From NCBI GenBank assembly GCA_021773815.1, contig JAJFJS010000037.1:38001-102000 (forward strand): a DNA stretch of 64,000 nucleotides. Direction: 5' to 3'. This stretch comes from Gammaproteobacteria bacterium (GTDB taxonomy: Bacteria > Pseudomonadota > Gammaproteobacteria > Steroidobacterales > GCA-2729495). Positions within the stretch are counted from its first letter, which is position 1. Each line of letters begins with the position of its first letter. This document shows positions 8,295-18,927 of the stretch, one piece after another. The notes under the pieces were generated by a model. It did no database searches. It had not been told where the DNA came from and worked only from the letters and a program-made list of their open reading frames with translations. Made by a program: the position numbers and the translations under genes.

Positions 8295-8894
8295 TCACCA
8301 ACTCCAGCGATCGACGATCAGCCTCACCCGCGCGTTCTCGCTGCGCATGACGATTTTTCCGGGCATCCAGCGACCGTCGACATCGGTGAATCGATCGTAG
8401 GTCACGAGCCAGCCGTTCTGCTCCAGTTGGACGAGCCAGCCGTCCACATCGAACTCGGACCGGCTGGCAAACGCCGGATCGGCGATGCCGAGGATCCAGT
8501 AGCGCGTGCTGCGAGCCGGAAACGACCAACCGACCTGGTCGGCCAGGTAGCGCTCGACGGCATCGTCGCCGGCATACGCGGTGGTCACCTCGCCGGCCTT
8601 GCCGGTCACGACCAGTCCGTCGCCGGTCCAGTCAATCTGCCAGGCGCCGGCCCCGAAGGGTCCGCGCAAGGCGATACGCACGTCATCGCCGCGCTGGCGC
8701 CACATGATGTTCCCCTGCCCGCCGTCGTCACCGGACTTGACCGCGATACGCCCGTCGGCCTGCCAGCCCGGCAACCGCAACAGGCTCTCGGCACGCCGCC
8801 CCCAGTCGACATCGGGACCGGGCGTCGTCGGCCGCGAGGCACAACCGACCAAGGCGACGACGACGAGCAGCGACCAGCTACGCGCGGTCGTCAT
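8295..8894 (-). CDS. lolB: Outer-membrane lipoprotein insertion factor LolB
   Basis: 199 residues with a lipoprotein signal ending LVGC (Cys18). The mature part has the LolB pattern: WQADGRIAVKSGDDGGQGNIMW, LRGPFGAGAWQI, and a C-terminal RLIVDRWSW. LolB takes lipoproteins from LolA and inserts them in the outer membrane. Its ATG overlaps the TGA of the upstream TPR gene by four bases, so the two are translationally coupled. In related genomes ispE follows lolB; here the tRNA-Gln gene follows after 116 bp. Confidence 0.92.
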   Translation of the reverse strand: MTTARSWSLLVVVALVGCASRPTTPGPDVDWGRRAESLLRLPGWQADGRIAVKSGDDGGQGNIMWRQRGDDVRIALRGPFGAGAWQIDWTGDGLVVTGKAGEVTTAYAGDDAVERYLADQVGWSFPARSTRYWILGIADPAFASRSEFDVDGWLVQLEQNGWLVTYDRFTDVDGRWMPGKIVMRSENARVRLIVDRWSW

Positions 8895-10585
8895 CGGCGC
8901 AGTCGCTCGCGCGTTGCGGCCAGCGCCTCATCATCCGGGTGCAGCACGGCGAATCGGTCGAGCAAATCGCGGGCACGATCGCGCTCTCCCGTCCCCCATA
9001 GCGCCTCGGCCAAATGCGCGGCGATCTCCGGATCAGCCATCTGTGCGAGCGCCAGCTCGAGGAATCCCAGCGCCTCTTCGCGTCGGCCGAGCCGGAACAG
9101 GACCCAGCCCATGCTGTCGAGTATGGGCGCCGAATCTGGCGCAAGTTCCAGCGCCGTGCGAATCAACCGGTAGGCGTCGTCGTGGCGGCGCGTCCGATTG
9201 GTTAGCGTATAACCGAGTGCATTGAGCGCATCGGGATTCATCGGCGCGAGCGCCACGGCTCGCTCCATGACGGCCAGCGCCCCTTTGCGATCACCGAGCA
9301 GATCGAGCATGCCGCCGTAGCCGAGCAATGCCGCGACGGCGTTCGGCTGCACCATCAGCAGCGCCCGCATCGCGGCCAGCGCCTCGCCAGTTCGCCCGAG
9401 ATCGAACAACAATTGCGCGCGCGTCGGTTCCAGCGCCATGGCATGGCGCGGGTAACGCTGCGCGAATGCCGCCAGGCTGTCGAGCGCCGCCTCCCGGTCA
9501 CCACGCCGCTGGTACGCCAGCGTCGCGCCGATCTGCGCCGGGATGAGATACGGGCCGCTGCGCACGCGGAGAAAATAACCGGCGCCCTCGGTCAATGCGC
9601 CGCGGATCACGGCGATGCGACCGAGATAGTAGAAACATTCGTGCATGTCACTGCCGGCCGCCAGCAACTGGCGGAAACTCTGTTCCGCCGCATCGAGATG
9701 CTGTGCCGCCAGGCTGATCAACGCATGCATCCGGACGAAATCCGGCTGCGCGCCATAGGTCCTGGCAAGCTGCGCGAGGTGTGCCAACGCGCGAGACGTG
9801 CGACCGCTCGCGGACAACAGCCGGATATATTCGAGTTCAACGGCGACCGGCGTCGACTCGCCGCGCAGCCGTTCGAGGAGCGCCAGCGCCCCGAGATCAT
9901 CGCCAACGGCCATCCGGGCACGGGCCACGAGTAATTGCGGCTCATACGCTTCCGGGTTCGCCCACGCGAACCGGCGCGCGGCATGCAACGCCAGATCACT
10001 GTCCCCCGAACGCAGGGCCGCGCGCGCCAGCGCGGCCTGCAGCCCGGCCGAATCCGGAGACTGCCGGGCGAACTGCTTGAATATTTCCGTAACGCCGGCC
10101 GCGTTGTCTTCGTCCGCAAGGTCGGCATCCAGCGCGAGGTATGCCTCATCGGACGCATCGGCGCCGAGCGCCGCGCTGAAATGCTCGAAGGCGCGGCCCG
10201 CATCATGGTTCCGCAGATACAGCCGCCCCGCCTGTTCCTGCGCAATGCGTCGGTCGGGCTCGAGCTCCAGCCAACGCAGCGCGGCGCTGAGCGCAAAGGT
10301 GTCATAACCAAAGTCGGCCGCAAACTCGGCCGCCCGCTGCGCCAGTTCCGGATCATCGCTCTGTTCGGCCGCATTCAGGTACTGCTCGGCCGCCGTGAAC
10401 CACACCTTGCGCTGGACGGCGATCTCGGCCATCAGCAGGTAATAATTCGCATCGGGGATGTAATTCGACTCCGGTGCCGAACCGCGCGGCGCCGTCGCAC
10501 AGGCGCCCAGTATCGCCAACAGCATCACCAGGGCCATCCGGTATAGCGGACGGACCAGGCGGGAGCGACCAATCGGGCGGTTCAT
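8891..10585 (-). CDS. Tetratricopeptide-repeat lipoprotein upstream of lolB
   Basis: 564 residues from the ATG at 10585. It begins with a lipoprotein signal ending ILGAC, so homology and the signal peptide argue against the longer open frame. The rest is a chain of TPR-like helix pairs, clearest in the second half (ALLGYGGMLDLLGDRKGALAVMERAVALAP, split here across two helices). It matches by position and architecture the TPR protein encoded next to lolB in Pseudomonas. Likely a periplasmic or outer-membrane scaffold; its partner is unknown. Coupled to lolB by a 4-bp overlap. Confidence 0.85.
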   Translation of the reverse strand: MNRPIGRSRLVRPLYRMALVMLLAILGACATAPRGSAPESNYIPDANYYLLMAEIAVQRKVWFTAAEQYLNAAEQSDDPELAQRAAEFAADFGYDTFALSAALRWLELEPDRRIAQEQAGRLYLRNHDAGRAFEHFSAALGADASDEAYLALDADLADEDNAAGVTEIFKQFARQSPDSAGLQAALARAALRSGDSDLALHAARRFAWANPEAYEPQLLVARARMAVGDDLGALALLERLRGESTPVAVELEYIRLLSASGRTSRALAHLAQLARTYGAQPDFVRMHALISLAAQHLDAAEQSFRQLLAAGSDMHECFYYLGRIAVIRGALTEGAGYFLRVRSGPYLIPAQIGATLAYQRRGDREAALDSLAAFAQRYPRHAMALEPTRAQLLFDLGRTGEALAAMRALLMVQPNAVAALLGYGGMLDLLGDRKGALAVMERAVALAPMNPDALNALGYTLTNRTRRHDDAYRLIRTALELAPDSAPILDSMGWVLFRLGRREEALGFLELALAQMADPEIAAHLAEALWGTGERDRARDLLDRFAVLHPDDEALAATRERLRR

Positions 10586-10773
10586 GCGCGGACATGATAC
10601 GGGAAATTCCGCGATGACCAACGGCGGACCCGTCAACCGGCGCCGGTTCCACAACGGTTGCGACGGTCCTTGTCACCACTTCGCCGGCAGCCGACAATTG
10701 CGCCTCAGCCGGCCGTGGACCGGCGAATCAATTAGCGGCCGCACCTGCGCCACCGCCCGAACGGATGTAACGC

Positions 10774-11856
<1,083 letters not shown>

Positions 11857-11866
11857 GCCGCCGCCC

Positions 11867-12883
11867 ATGACCACGATGCACGGGTCGACGATCGACCATA
11901 TCGGCAACACGCCGTTGATCAGGCTCAATCATGTCTCCGACGCGACCGGCTGCGAGATACTCGGCAAGGCCGAATTCATGAATCCGGGCGGCTCGATCAA
12001 GGACCGCGCGGCACTGGGCATCGTCCGGGACGCCGAACGACGCGGACGGCTGCGGCCCGGCGGCATCATCGTCGAAGGCACGGCCGGCAATACCGGCATC
12101 GGGCTGGCGGTCGTCGGCAACGCGCTCGGCTACGACACCGTGATCGTGATGCCCGATAACCAGAGCCGGGACAAGATCGATACGCTCAAATCATACGGTG
12201 TGACGCTGCACCTCGTGCCCGCGGTACCGCTCAGGGATCCGAACCATTTCACGAAAGTTTCCGAGCGCATCGCCGCGGAACTCGACGAGTCGCACGAGCA
12301 CGGCGCCCTATGGGCCAATCAGTTCAACAACACGGCGAACCGCGCATTTCACGAACAAACGACCGGCGTGGAAATCTGGGACCAGACCCGCGGCGAGATC
12401 GACGGGTTCATCTGCTCGGTGGGCACCGGCGGCACGCTGGCCGGCGTAGCGCGCGCACTCCGGGCACGCAATGCGAAGGTGCAGATCGGTCTCGCGGACC
12501 CGGGCGGCTCGGCGCTGTACCATTTCTTTGCACACGGCGAGCTCAGGGCCGAGGGCAGTTCGATCTCCGAAGGCATCGGCAACAGCCGGATCACCGACAA
12601 TCTCGCCGACACGCCGATCGACCGACCGTACCGGGTGCCGGACAGCGACGCGATCCCGATGGTCTATGACCTGATCCGACGCGAAGGACTGTCGGTCGGC
12701 GGCTCGAGCGGCGTCAACGTCGCCGGCGCCGTGCGCATGGCCAAAGACCTCGGCCCCGGCCACACCATCGTGACGCTGCTGTGCGACTCGGCAATGCGCT
12801 ACCGGGCGCGGCTGTTCAACCGGGCGTTCCTGGTCGACAAGGGGCTCACACTGCCGGACTGGCTGAACCTGGACCAGTGCTGA
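11867..12883 (+). CDS. Cysteine synthase / cystathionine beta-synthase family PLP enzyme
   Basis: 338 residues. Fold type II PLP features: Lys45 in NPGGSIKDRAA, substrate loop EGTAGNTGIGLA at 70-81, and phosphate loop GTGGTLAG near 187. It resembles the longer cysteine synthase A-like group with insertions around YHFFAHGELRAEGSSISEG. The start at MTTMHGSTIDHIGNTPL fits the family, only 10 bp after prfA. It may make cysteine from O-acetylserine, or act on homocysteine with the cystathionine lyase encoded at 15.7 kb; sequence alone does not decide. Confidence 0.87.
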   Translation: MTTMHGSTIDHIGNTPLIRLNHVSDATGCEILGKAEFMNPGGSIKDRAALGIVRDAERRGRLRPGGIIVEGTAGNTGIGLAVVGNALGYDTVIVMPDNQSRDKIDTLKSYGVTLHLVPAVPLRDPNHFTKVSERIAAELDESHEHGALWANQFNNTANRAFHEQTTGVEIWDQTRGEIDGFICSVGTGGTLAGVARALRARNAKVQIGLADPGGSALYHFFAHGELRAEGSSISEGIGNSRITDNLADTPIDRPYRVPDSDAIPMVYDLIRREGLSVGGSSGVNVAGAVRMAKDLGPGHTIVTLLCDSAMRYRARLFNRAFLVDKGLTLPDWLNLDQC

Positions 12884-12954
12884 AAACAACCCGACCGGGA
12901 GCCGTCGTCCATCATTGACGGACAGTCGACCCTATTGTCGGGCCTTCGACGTAC

Positions 12955-14871
12955 TCAGGGTCGAATGCGATCAGCCGATGTCGATAAATGCTTCTTGAAA
13001 TGCGCCAATGCGCTTTCCAGAAAATAGGCTTCGTTGCTGTTGATTCTCAGGCCGTGGCCCTCGCCCATGATGATCGTAACGCTGCCGTCGACGGCTGATT
13101 TCTTGAGCGCCTTTTCAAACCGGCGGGCCTGCTCTACAGAAACAATCGGATCCTCATCACCGTGAAATATGACGAATGGGACGGCCAAATCATCGATTCT
13201 GTTAATCGGTGAATGCTGCTTTAGAAATTTCTTCTCTGAGCGCGGGTCGCCTACCGCATATTTCCAGTACTCGTAATTGAAATCCTGATCGCTTTTCTTG
13301 TAATCCCTGATCTGTGCCACGAGGTCCAGCGGAGAAGACAAGGAAACGGCTGCCTTGTAGAGATTCGGATGGCGAATCGAACTCATCAGCGCTGCGTAGC
13401 CCCCGTAACTCGTTCCCATGATAAACAAGTCGTCGGCACGCGCGTAACCACTGGTAACGAGCCAATTGGCGCCATCGGCTATGTCGTCGAGCATTAATGT
13501 CGACAGGTTCCGTATGCCGGACAGAAAATGCTCGCGACCGAAACCCGTGGAGCCGCGGAAATTAACTTGCAGGACGGCAAATCCCCGTGTGGCGAAAAAC
13601 TGGACAGCCGGATCGTAACCCCACACATCCCTGGCCCAGGGACCGCCGTGAGGCATTACGATCGCGGGAACCGGCCGCCCATCGTGATGCGGCGGCAGCG
13701 TCAGGTAACCCTCCAGGTCATAACCGTCACGTGCCGCAAACCGGATAACCTGCATGCTCCCGAGATCGAAATCTCTCAACGCCGGCGAAAAATCTGAATG
13801 CAGGGCCAACTTTCCTTCTTCAGTCAGATAGATAACCGCCTTGCCCGGCTCACGATCACTCCGGGTATACACCAGCAATTTTCCGAGATCGTCAGTCCAG
13901 TCGGCAATCAGATTGATGTTATTTGGATACTTGCCATCCAAAAATGCCTGGAAAGCACGGAACCGGTCATCAAACCACTCCGTATGACGCTTCGACTGGT
14001 CGTACCTGACGCCAATCAACTTCTGCTCGGGAGCGAAAAATAGCAGACTGGAATTGGCATTCTCTCCGCCGATATCAAAGCGGTCGTCTTCGATCACCGT
14101 ATCAACAATTTCCTGATCAGACAGTCGGTATCGGACCAGCCGGAATCGATCCCTGCCCAGATTTTCTGCCAGATAAACAATGTCGTCGTCGTAGGAAAAT
14201 TCACCCAGATATATGCGCTGATCGGCAAAAGACTTGCCGTCATAACTCAGCGGATAATTCGTATTGCCGTCGACGACCGCCATCGGACTGACATCACCCG
14301 ATCGCGGGTCATAACGGAAATATTGCATCTTCCCCTTGACCGAACTGAGACCGACCCGCACATCGCCCTGCCGATCGACCCACCATCGGGAGATCTTCCG
14401 TTTCGACCCATCGACGACTTCTGTCAATTCCCCGGAAAATACATCGAGGCGATAAACGCTCGCGATTTCGTCCAGATTTGTGCCGGCAACCAGAATTTCT
14501 TCCCGATTGTCCGGCAGCGCGTGCAGAACCTGCCAGTTCCGGAAATCGCGCACGGCCTTTATCCATGAAATGGTTTTTCGCTTTGGATCATAGATATTCG
14601 GCAGGATGAGCCTGATTTCCGATCCATCGACGTTGACGGCGGCGATCGAACCCTGCACCTCAACACTAACCCGTCGCTTGCTGATCCACTGGAGATTCGC
14701 GGGCAATTCATCCCCAATCGGAATCCGTCCCACGATGCCCAACTCGTCAAGATCGGTAAAAGCGACGAAATACTGCCTTGGCCGGACCTGAATGAACGCC
14801 AGGTATTTTCCGTCCGGCGAAATCGTAAAGCCCATGTCATGATCGGATTTGAGCAGCGCATCGATCGGCAC
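12955..14871 (-). CDS. S9 (prolyl oligopeptidase) family serine peptidase
   Basis: 638 residues from the GTG at 14871. A seven-blade-propeller-like N-terminal half (SPDGKYLAFIQVRP at the start) precedes the alpha/beta hydrolase domain with Ser488 in GTSYGGY, Asp574 in HGDEDPIV and His606 in GEGHGLR. Such enzymes cleave short peptides, often in the periplasm as dipeptidyl or acylaminoacyl peptidases. Codon use and base composition are AT-richer than the neighbours, suggesting transfer. The true start may be farther upstream: an in-frame signal-peptide-like stretch precedes the GTG (see 14872-14976). Convergent with the cysteine synthase-like gene. Confidence 0.9.
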   Translation of the reverse strand: MPIDALLKSDHDMGFTISPDGKYLAFIQVRPRQYFVAFTDLDELGIVGRIPIGDELPANLQWISKRRVSVEVQGSIAAVNVDGSEIRLILPNIYDPKRKTISWIKAVRDFRNWQVLHALPDNREEILVAGTNLDEIASVYRLDVFSGELTEVVDGSKRKISRWWVDRQGDVRVGLSSVKGKMQYFRYDPRSGDVSPMAVVDGNTNYPLSYDGKSFADQRIYLGEFSYDDDIVYLAENLGRDRFRLVRYRLSDQEIVDTVIEDDRFDIGGENANSSLLFFAPEQKLIGVRYDQSKRHTEWFDDRFRAFQAFLDGKYPNNINLIADWTDDLGKLLVYTRSDREPGKAVIYLTEEGKLALHSDFSPALRDFDLGSMQVIRFAARDGYDLEGYLTLPPHHDGRPVPAIVMPHGGPWARDVWGYDPAVQFFATRGFAVLQVNFRGSTGFGREHFLSGIRNLSTLMLDDIADGANWLVTSGYARADDLFIMGTSYGGYAALMSSIRHPNLYKAAVSLSSPLDLVAQIRDYKKSDQDFNYEYWKYAVGDPRSEKKFLKQHSPINRIDDLAVPFVIFHGDEDPIVSVEQARRFEKALKKSAVDGSVTIIMGEGHGLRINSNEAYFLESALAHFKKHLSTSADRIRP

Positions 14872-14976
14872 CGGCGATGGACCGGTTGTTTCCGTTGCCC
14901 CGGTCGACAGCGGCCCGCAAACGGCAAGGCAGCCGATCAGCGCACGAACAAATCTGATATTGATGCGACACCCCCC
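14872..14976 (-). other. In-frame signal-peptide-like leader of the S9 peptidase without a standard start codon
   Basis: Directly upstream of the GTG at 14871 the same frame encodes INIRFVRALIGCLAVCG then PLSTGATETTG, which has a basic start, a hydrophobic core and a cleavage-like region. No ATG, GTG or TTG is present in this frame here. A strong purine run GGGGGG (14971-14976 on the plus-strand numbering) lies six bases before an ATC codon at 14964. Either a rare ATC/CTG start is used, or there is a frameshift or assembly error. The remaining intergenic DNA to 15179 shows no other gene. Confidence 0.5.
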
Positions 14977-15179
14977 TGATGTGCGGACGCCCGACGGCCC
15001 GCGAAAGACCGACTCGATTCCCGCAGACCCCCGCGCCTCGATCGGCGCTGCGATCCCGATACCCCGCCACGTACCATGACGGGCCGCCCCAAAACCCGGT
15101 TCAAAGCCGATATTACCGCCAAATAATCAACTGACAAACTATCGGCACATTCTAGCCGTGCGGATGTCATCGGGGACGG

Positions 15180-15716
15180 TCAGTCGACTGACGGATTACC
15201 GGCGGCGGGCAGAAAAGCCGGGAACCGGTCGGTCGCAAACCGCGCGTGACAGCCGCCGCAGGCCTCGAGCATCCGGCCGAAACGCTCACGCTGCAGCGAC
15301 CGATCGCCGGCCGCGGCCGCCTGTGCGAGTGCATGCGCCGCCTCGTGCAGACCCTGATCCATCGTGACGAACGCTTCCGGGACGGCCGCGCGCAGTTGCC
15401 GCCGGTCTTCGGGCGTCATCGATTGGCGCATGATGAAGCTGTCATGGATCTGCTGCGCCAGCGACGCAACGCCCGCATCGTCGCCGGCCACCAGCGCTGT
15501 CAATATTTCCCGGCTCGCCTCGTTGATCGACTGCATCTCCTGCAGCAGCAGCCCCCGAATCTGTGGCGGCAGTTTGGGACCGACCGGTTCGTCGGCCTGC
15601 ACCGGCCCGGCCACGCACCAGGTCGCGACGAGCAGGATCAGCGATGCGATCGACAACGCCCGGCGCCGGCGACCCCTGACATGACCCGCCGGGCCACCAA
15701 GCGATAATCGGGTCAT
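15180..15716 (-). CDS. Exported class II-type (cytochrome c'-like) c-type cytochrome
   Basis: 178 residues. An N-terminal signal peptide (LSIASLILLVATWCVAGPVQA) is followed by a helical region and a single C-terminal heme site CGGCH at 153-157 in EACGGCHARF. Heme binding near the C-terminus of a four-helix protein is the hallmark of class II cytochromes (cytochrome c' or c556). These are periplasmic and take part in electron transfer or gas binding. It has a good ribosome site (AAAGGAG) and sits 25 bp after the cystathionine lyase gene on the same strand. Confidence 0.8.
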   Translation of the reverse strand: MTRLSLGGPAGHVRGRRRRALSIASLILLVATWCVAGPVQADEPVGPKLPPQIRGLLLQEMQSINEASREILTALVAGDDAGVASLAQQIHDSFIMRQSMTPEDRRQLRAAVPEAFVTMDQGLHEAAHALAQAAAAGDRSLQRERFGRMLEACGGCHARFATDRFPAFLPAAGNPSVD

Positions 15717-15741
15717 GGATGCACTCCTTTTAAATAATTAA

Positions 15742-16908
15742 TCACGACGCGCCCAGCACGCGGTCCAGGTCCGCAAGCAGATCATCCACATGCTCGATGC
15801 CGACCGACAACCGGATCAGGTTGTCGGGAATACCGAGCGATGCGCGTTCGGCCGCGGACAGGCTCGAGTGACTCATCGTCGCCGGGTGACCCACGAGGCT
15901 CTCGACGCCACCGAGGCTCTCGGCGAGCGTAAACACGCGCAGCGCGTTGAGCGCCGGCCCGACGGCCGATGCACCGCCGCGCAGGACGAACGATACGACG
16001 CCACCGAATCCGGCCATCTGTTGCGCGGCCAACGCATGACCGGGATGATCTGCGAGGCCGGGATAAAGGACCCGTTCCGCGCGCGGATGCGCGGCCAGCC
16101 ACCGCGCGATCGCCAGCGCATTCGACTGGTGGCGCTCCATACGCAACGCGAGCGTTTTGATACCGCGCAATACGAGATAGGCGTCGAACGGGCCGGCGAC
16201 CGCACCGACGGCGCTGCGTAACGATGCCAGGCGTTGACCCAGTTCGTCGTCCGTAACAACGACTAGCCCGCCAAGCACATCGGAGTGGCCGCCCAGATAC
16301 TTGGTCGACGAATGCATGACGATATCGCAGCCGGACTCGAGCGGCCGCTGCACGCACGGTGTCGCGAACGTATTGTCGACAGCGATCAGCAGATCGTTCG
16401 CCTTCGCCAGCGACGCAACCGCTGCAATATCGATAATGTTCAGCAGCGGGTTCGTCGGCGTCTCGATCCAGATCAGCCGCGTATTCGGCCGAATCGCCTG
16501 CTCGACGTTCGCAAGATCGCTGAAATCGACGAACGAAAACTCCAGACCCGAAGTCCGGGTCCGGACCTGTTTGAACAACCGCAGTGAACCGCCATAGATA
16601 TCGGCCGGCGCGATAACATGCTGACCGGCATCGAGCAGCTCCAGCACGCCGGCAGTCGCCGCCATCCCGGACGCATAGGCCAGGCCGCGCACACCGGATT
16701 CGAGCGCCGCAACACAGCGTTCCAGCGCATCGCGGGTCGGGTTCGATGCCCGCGCGTAGACATGCTCGCCGGGTTCGTCGAATGCGGGCTGCCGAAACGT
16801 CGTGCTCGTGCAGATCTGCGGCATGACGGCCCCGGTTGCGCTGTCCACCGTGTCGCCCGCATGGATGCAGCGCGTTGCCAGGTTCATTTCATCTGTTTCG
16901 TTGCTCAT
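15742..16908 (-). CDS. Cystathionine gamma-synthase / gamma-lyase family PLP enzyme
   Basis: 388 residues from the ATG at 16908, preceded by GCAGGG. Cys/Met-metabolism fold: YARASNPTRDALE near 50-63, the cofactor-contact LAYASGMAA near 76-84, and PLP Lys203 in SSTKYLGGHSD. Members make cystathionine from O-succinylhomoserine or split it to cysteine; motifs do not separate the two well. With the cysteine synthase-like gene 3 kb away it could form a reverse transsulfuration route; this is inference. Upstream DNA (16909-17190) has no gene but carries short direct repeats (ATCCATAC / CATCCGCATCC and CGTCCCGACCA). Confidence 0.88.
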   Translation of the reverse strand: MSNETDEMNLATRCIHAGDTVDSATGAVMPQICTSTTFRQPAFDEPGEHVYARASNPTRDALERCVAALESGVRGLAYASGMAATAGVLELLDAGQHVIAPADIYGGSLRLFKQVRTRTSGLEFSFVDFSDLANVEQAIRPNTRLIWIETPTNPLLNIIDIAAVASLAKANDLLIAVDNTFATPCVQRPLESGCDIVMHSSTKYLGGHSDVLGGLVVVTDDELGQRLASLRSAVGAVAGPFDAYLVLRGIKTLALRMERHQSNALAIARWLAAHPRAERVLYPGLADHPGHALAAQQMAGFGGVVSFVLRGGASAVGPALNALRVFTLAESLGGVESLVGHPATMSHSSLSAAERASLGIPDNLIRLSVGIEHVDDLLADLDRVLGAS

Positions 16909-17190
16909 CACCCTGCACTCCGCCATCCGGCATCCATACCCCGCGCCCCGACTCTCGACACCCACTCACCGCATTCGAACCATCCGCATCCATCCAACAC
17001 GTCCCGACCATCGGCCGCATAAATCACGTCCCGACCACCGGCCGCAACAGGCGCCGCGCCCCGCGCGGTCGCCTGCTTGCGACCTTTACCCATGATTAAG
17101 TTTCAAACCCCTCGCCGCATGGGCAAATACGCGCTATCGTTACAGCTGTTCATGCCGGACAATCATAACCAAGCTAACATAAGGCGGCAT

Positions 17191-18057
17191 ATGCACACAG
17201 ATCCCGACACCTCGGCGCTCACCATCGACAGCCTGTTGCGCCAGAGCGCGGCCGAACTCAAGGAAATGAGTCCGTCCGCCCGCCTCGATGTCGAACTGCT
17301 CCTCGGTCATGTGCTGCGGCGAACCCGCGTGGAGCTGATCAGTGCGAGCAAGGAACAAATCCATCCGTCGAGCGCGGCGCTGTTCGTCAACCTCGTCCGC
17401 AGACGCATGGAAGGACAGCCAGTCGCGCAACTGGTCGGCTCACGCGAGTTCTGGTCGCTGGACGTTGCGGTCACGGCCGACACGCTGATTCCCCGGCCGG
17501 AAACCGAGATTCTCGTCGAGTGCGCGCTGACGCATATACCCAGGGACCAGCCGGCAGATTTCCTGGATCTGGGCACCGGGTCCGGAGCTATCGCGCTGGC
17601 TGTCGCCACGGAACGACCGAATATTCACGTTACCGCGACCGACATCAGCGACAAGGCGCTCACCATCGCCCAATACAATGCGGCCGCGCTGAAACTCGAT
17701 CACATCGAATTTGCCTGCGGCTCCTGGTTCATGCCGGTCGCCGGGCGCAAGTTCTCGACCATCGTTGCGAATCCGCCGTATGTCAGCGACATGGAATACG
17801 TCGTCCACGAATTCGAACTGCGCCACGAACCCGCGCTCGCGCTTCGCGGCGGCGAAGACGGGTTGGCCTGCATCAAGACGATCATCGCCCAGGCGCCGCG
17901 GCATTTGTTCAAGGATGGCTGGCTGGCGCTCGAGCACGGCTACCGGCAAGGCGCTGCCGTTGAGATCCTGATGCGCGAGGCCGGCTTCCGGTCGATCTTC
18001 GCCTACAGCGACCTGCAGGGCCACGGGCGCGTGACGGAAGGCAAGCTGACCGGCTGA
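17191..18057 (+). CDS. prmC: Release factor glutamine methyltransferase
   Basis: 288 residues. The SAM loop DLGTGSGAIAL is at 126-136 and the catalytic NPPY at 194-197 (IVANPPYVSD), the signature of N5-glutamine methyltransferases; the N-terminal helical domain recognises release factors. The start at 17191 is chosen because AAGGCGG precedes it and family homology begins at LTIDSLLRQS; an open frame upstream is not conserved. The enzyme methylates the GGQ glutamine of RF1 and RF2. Normally it follows prfA directly. Confidence 0.93.
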   Translation: MHTDPDTSALTIDSLLRQSAAELKEMSPSARLDVELLLGHVLRRTRVELISASKEQIHPSSAALFVNLVRRRMEGQPVAQLVGSREFWSLDVAVTADTLIPRPETEILVECALTHIPRDQPADFLDLGTGSGAIALAVATERPNIHVTATDISDKALTIAQYNAAALKLDHIEFACGSWFMPVAGRKFSTIVANPPYVSDMEYVVHEFELRHEPALALRGGEDGLACIKTIIAQAPRHLFKDGWLALEHGYRQGAAVEILMREAGFRSIFAYSDLQGHGRVTEGKLTG

Positions 18058-18179
18058 CCGGGGCATTGCCCGCGATTGACGGCACGTACCGCCGATACCG
18101 CCGGTGCTCCCGCCCCGGGCGCGGGCCGATCGAACCTGCCGCATCGGCAGCGCACCGAAACCTGCATTAGAATCGCAAC

Positions 18180-18920
18180 ATGCCCACGGATCGACACACA
18201 CGTTTCGCGCGTCAGATTGCATTGCCGCAAGTCGGCGCCGACGGCCAGGCGACGCTCGCCCGCAGCCACGCTCTCGTGATTGGACTTGGCGGCCTCGGCA
18301 GCGCCGCATCGCTTTACCTGGCCAGTTCCGGCGTCGGACGAATGACGATCAATGATTTCGATCGTGTCGATAGCTCGAATCTGCCGCGCCAGATCCTGTT
18401 CGACGCCGACGACGTCGGCACGGCCAAGACGGCGGCAACCGCTCGCCATCTGCGCCATCGCTGCCCGACCGCCCGGATCGATGAGTCGGATGCGCGACTG
18501 ACCGACGAGGCGCTCCTCGACGCGGTAACAGCCAGCGATATCGTGCTCGACTGTACCGACAACTTCGTGACCCGCGGACGCATCAACCAGGCCTGCCGGC
18601 TGGCCGAAAAACCGCTCGTCACCGGCGCCGCGATCCGCTTCGAAGGCCAACTCGCGGTGTTTCGTCACGATGAACCCGGCGGTCCGTGCTACAACTGCCT
18701 GTATTCCGAAGCAGATGAAAATCTCGAGACCTGCGCCGGCCAGGGTATCCTCGCGCCGGTCGTCGGCACGATCGGCTGCATGATGGCGACCGAAACCCTC
18801 AAGGTGCTGCTCGGCCTGGGCTCCCGACTGACCGGCCGGCTCTGGGTCTACGACGCACTGGCCGGCACGACCACGACCCTGACCATCAAGAAACGCTCCG
18901 ACTGCCCGGTCTGCGGGTAG
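18180..18920 (+). CDS. moeB: Molybdopterin-synthase adenylyltransferase (ThiF/MoeB/HesA family)
   Basis: 246 residues. Nucleotide loop GLGGLGS at 35-41, the acidic DFDRVDSSNLPRQ segment, and two zinc cysteine pairs, CYNC in the middle and CPVC at the C-terminus. The family adenylates the C-terminal glycine of MoaD or ThiS sulfur carriers. Lacking a rhodanese domain, it looks like MoeB proper. Its position after prmC is conserved with Pseudomonas. ThiF-like function cannot be excluded. Confidence 0.9.
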   Translation: MPTDRHTRFARQIALPQVGADGQATLARSHALVIGLGGLGSAASLYLASSGVGRMTINDFDRVDSSNLPRQILFDADDVGTAKTAATARHLRHRCPTARIDESDARLTDEALLDAVTASDIVLDCTDNFVTRGRINQACRLAEKPLVTGAAIRFEGQLAVFRHDEPGGPCYNCLYSEADENLETCAGQGILAPVVGTIGCMMATETLKVLLGLGSRLTGRLWVYDALAGTTTTLTIKKRSDCPVCG

Positions 18921-18927
18921 GCCGGGA

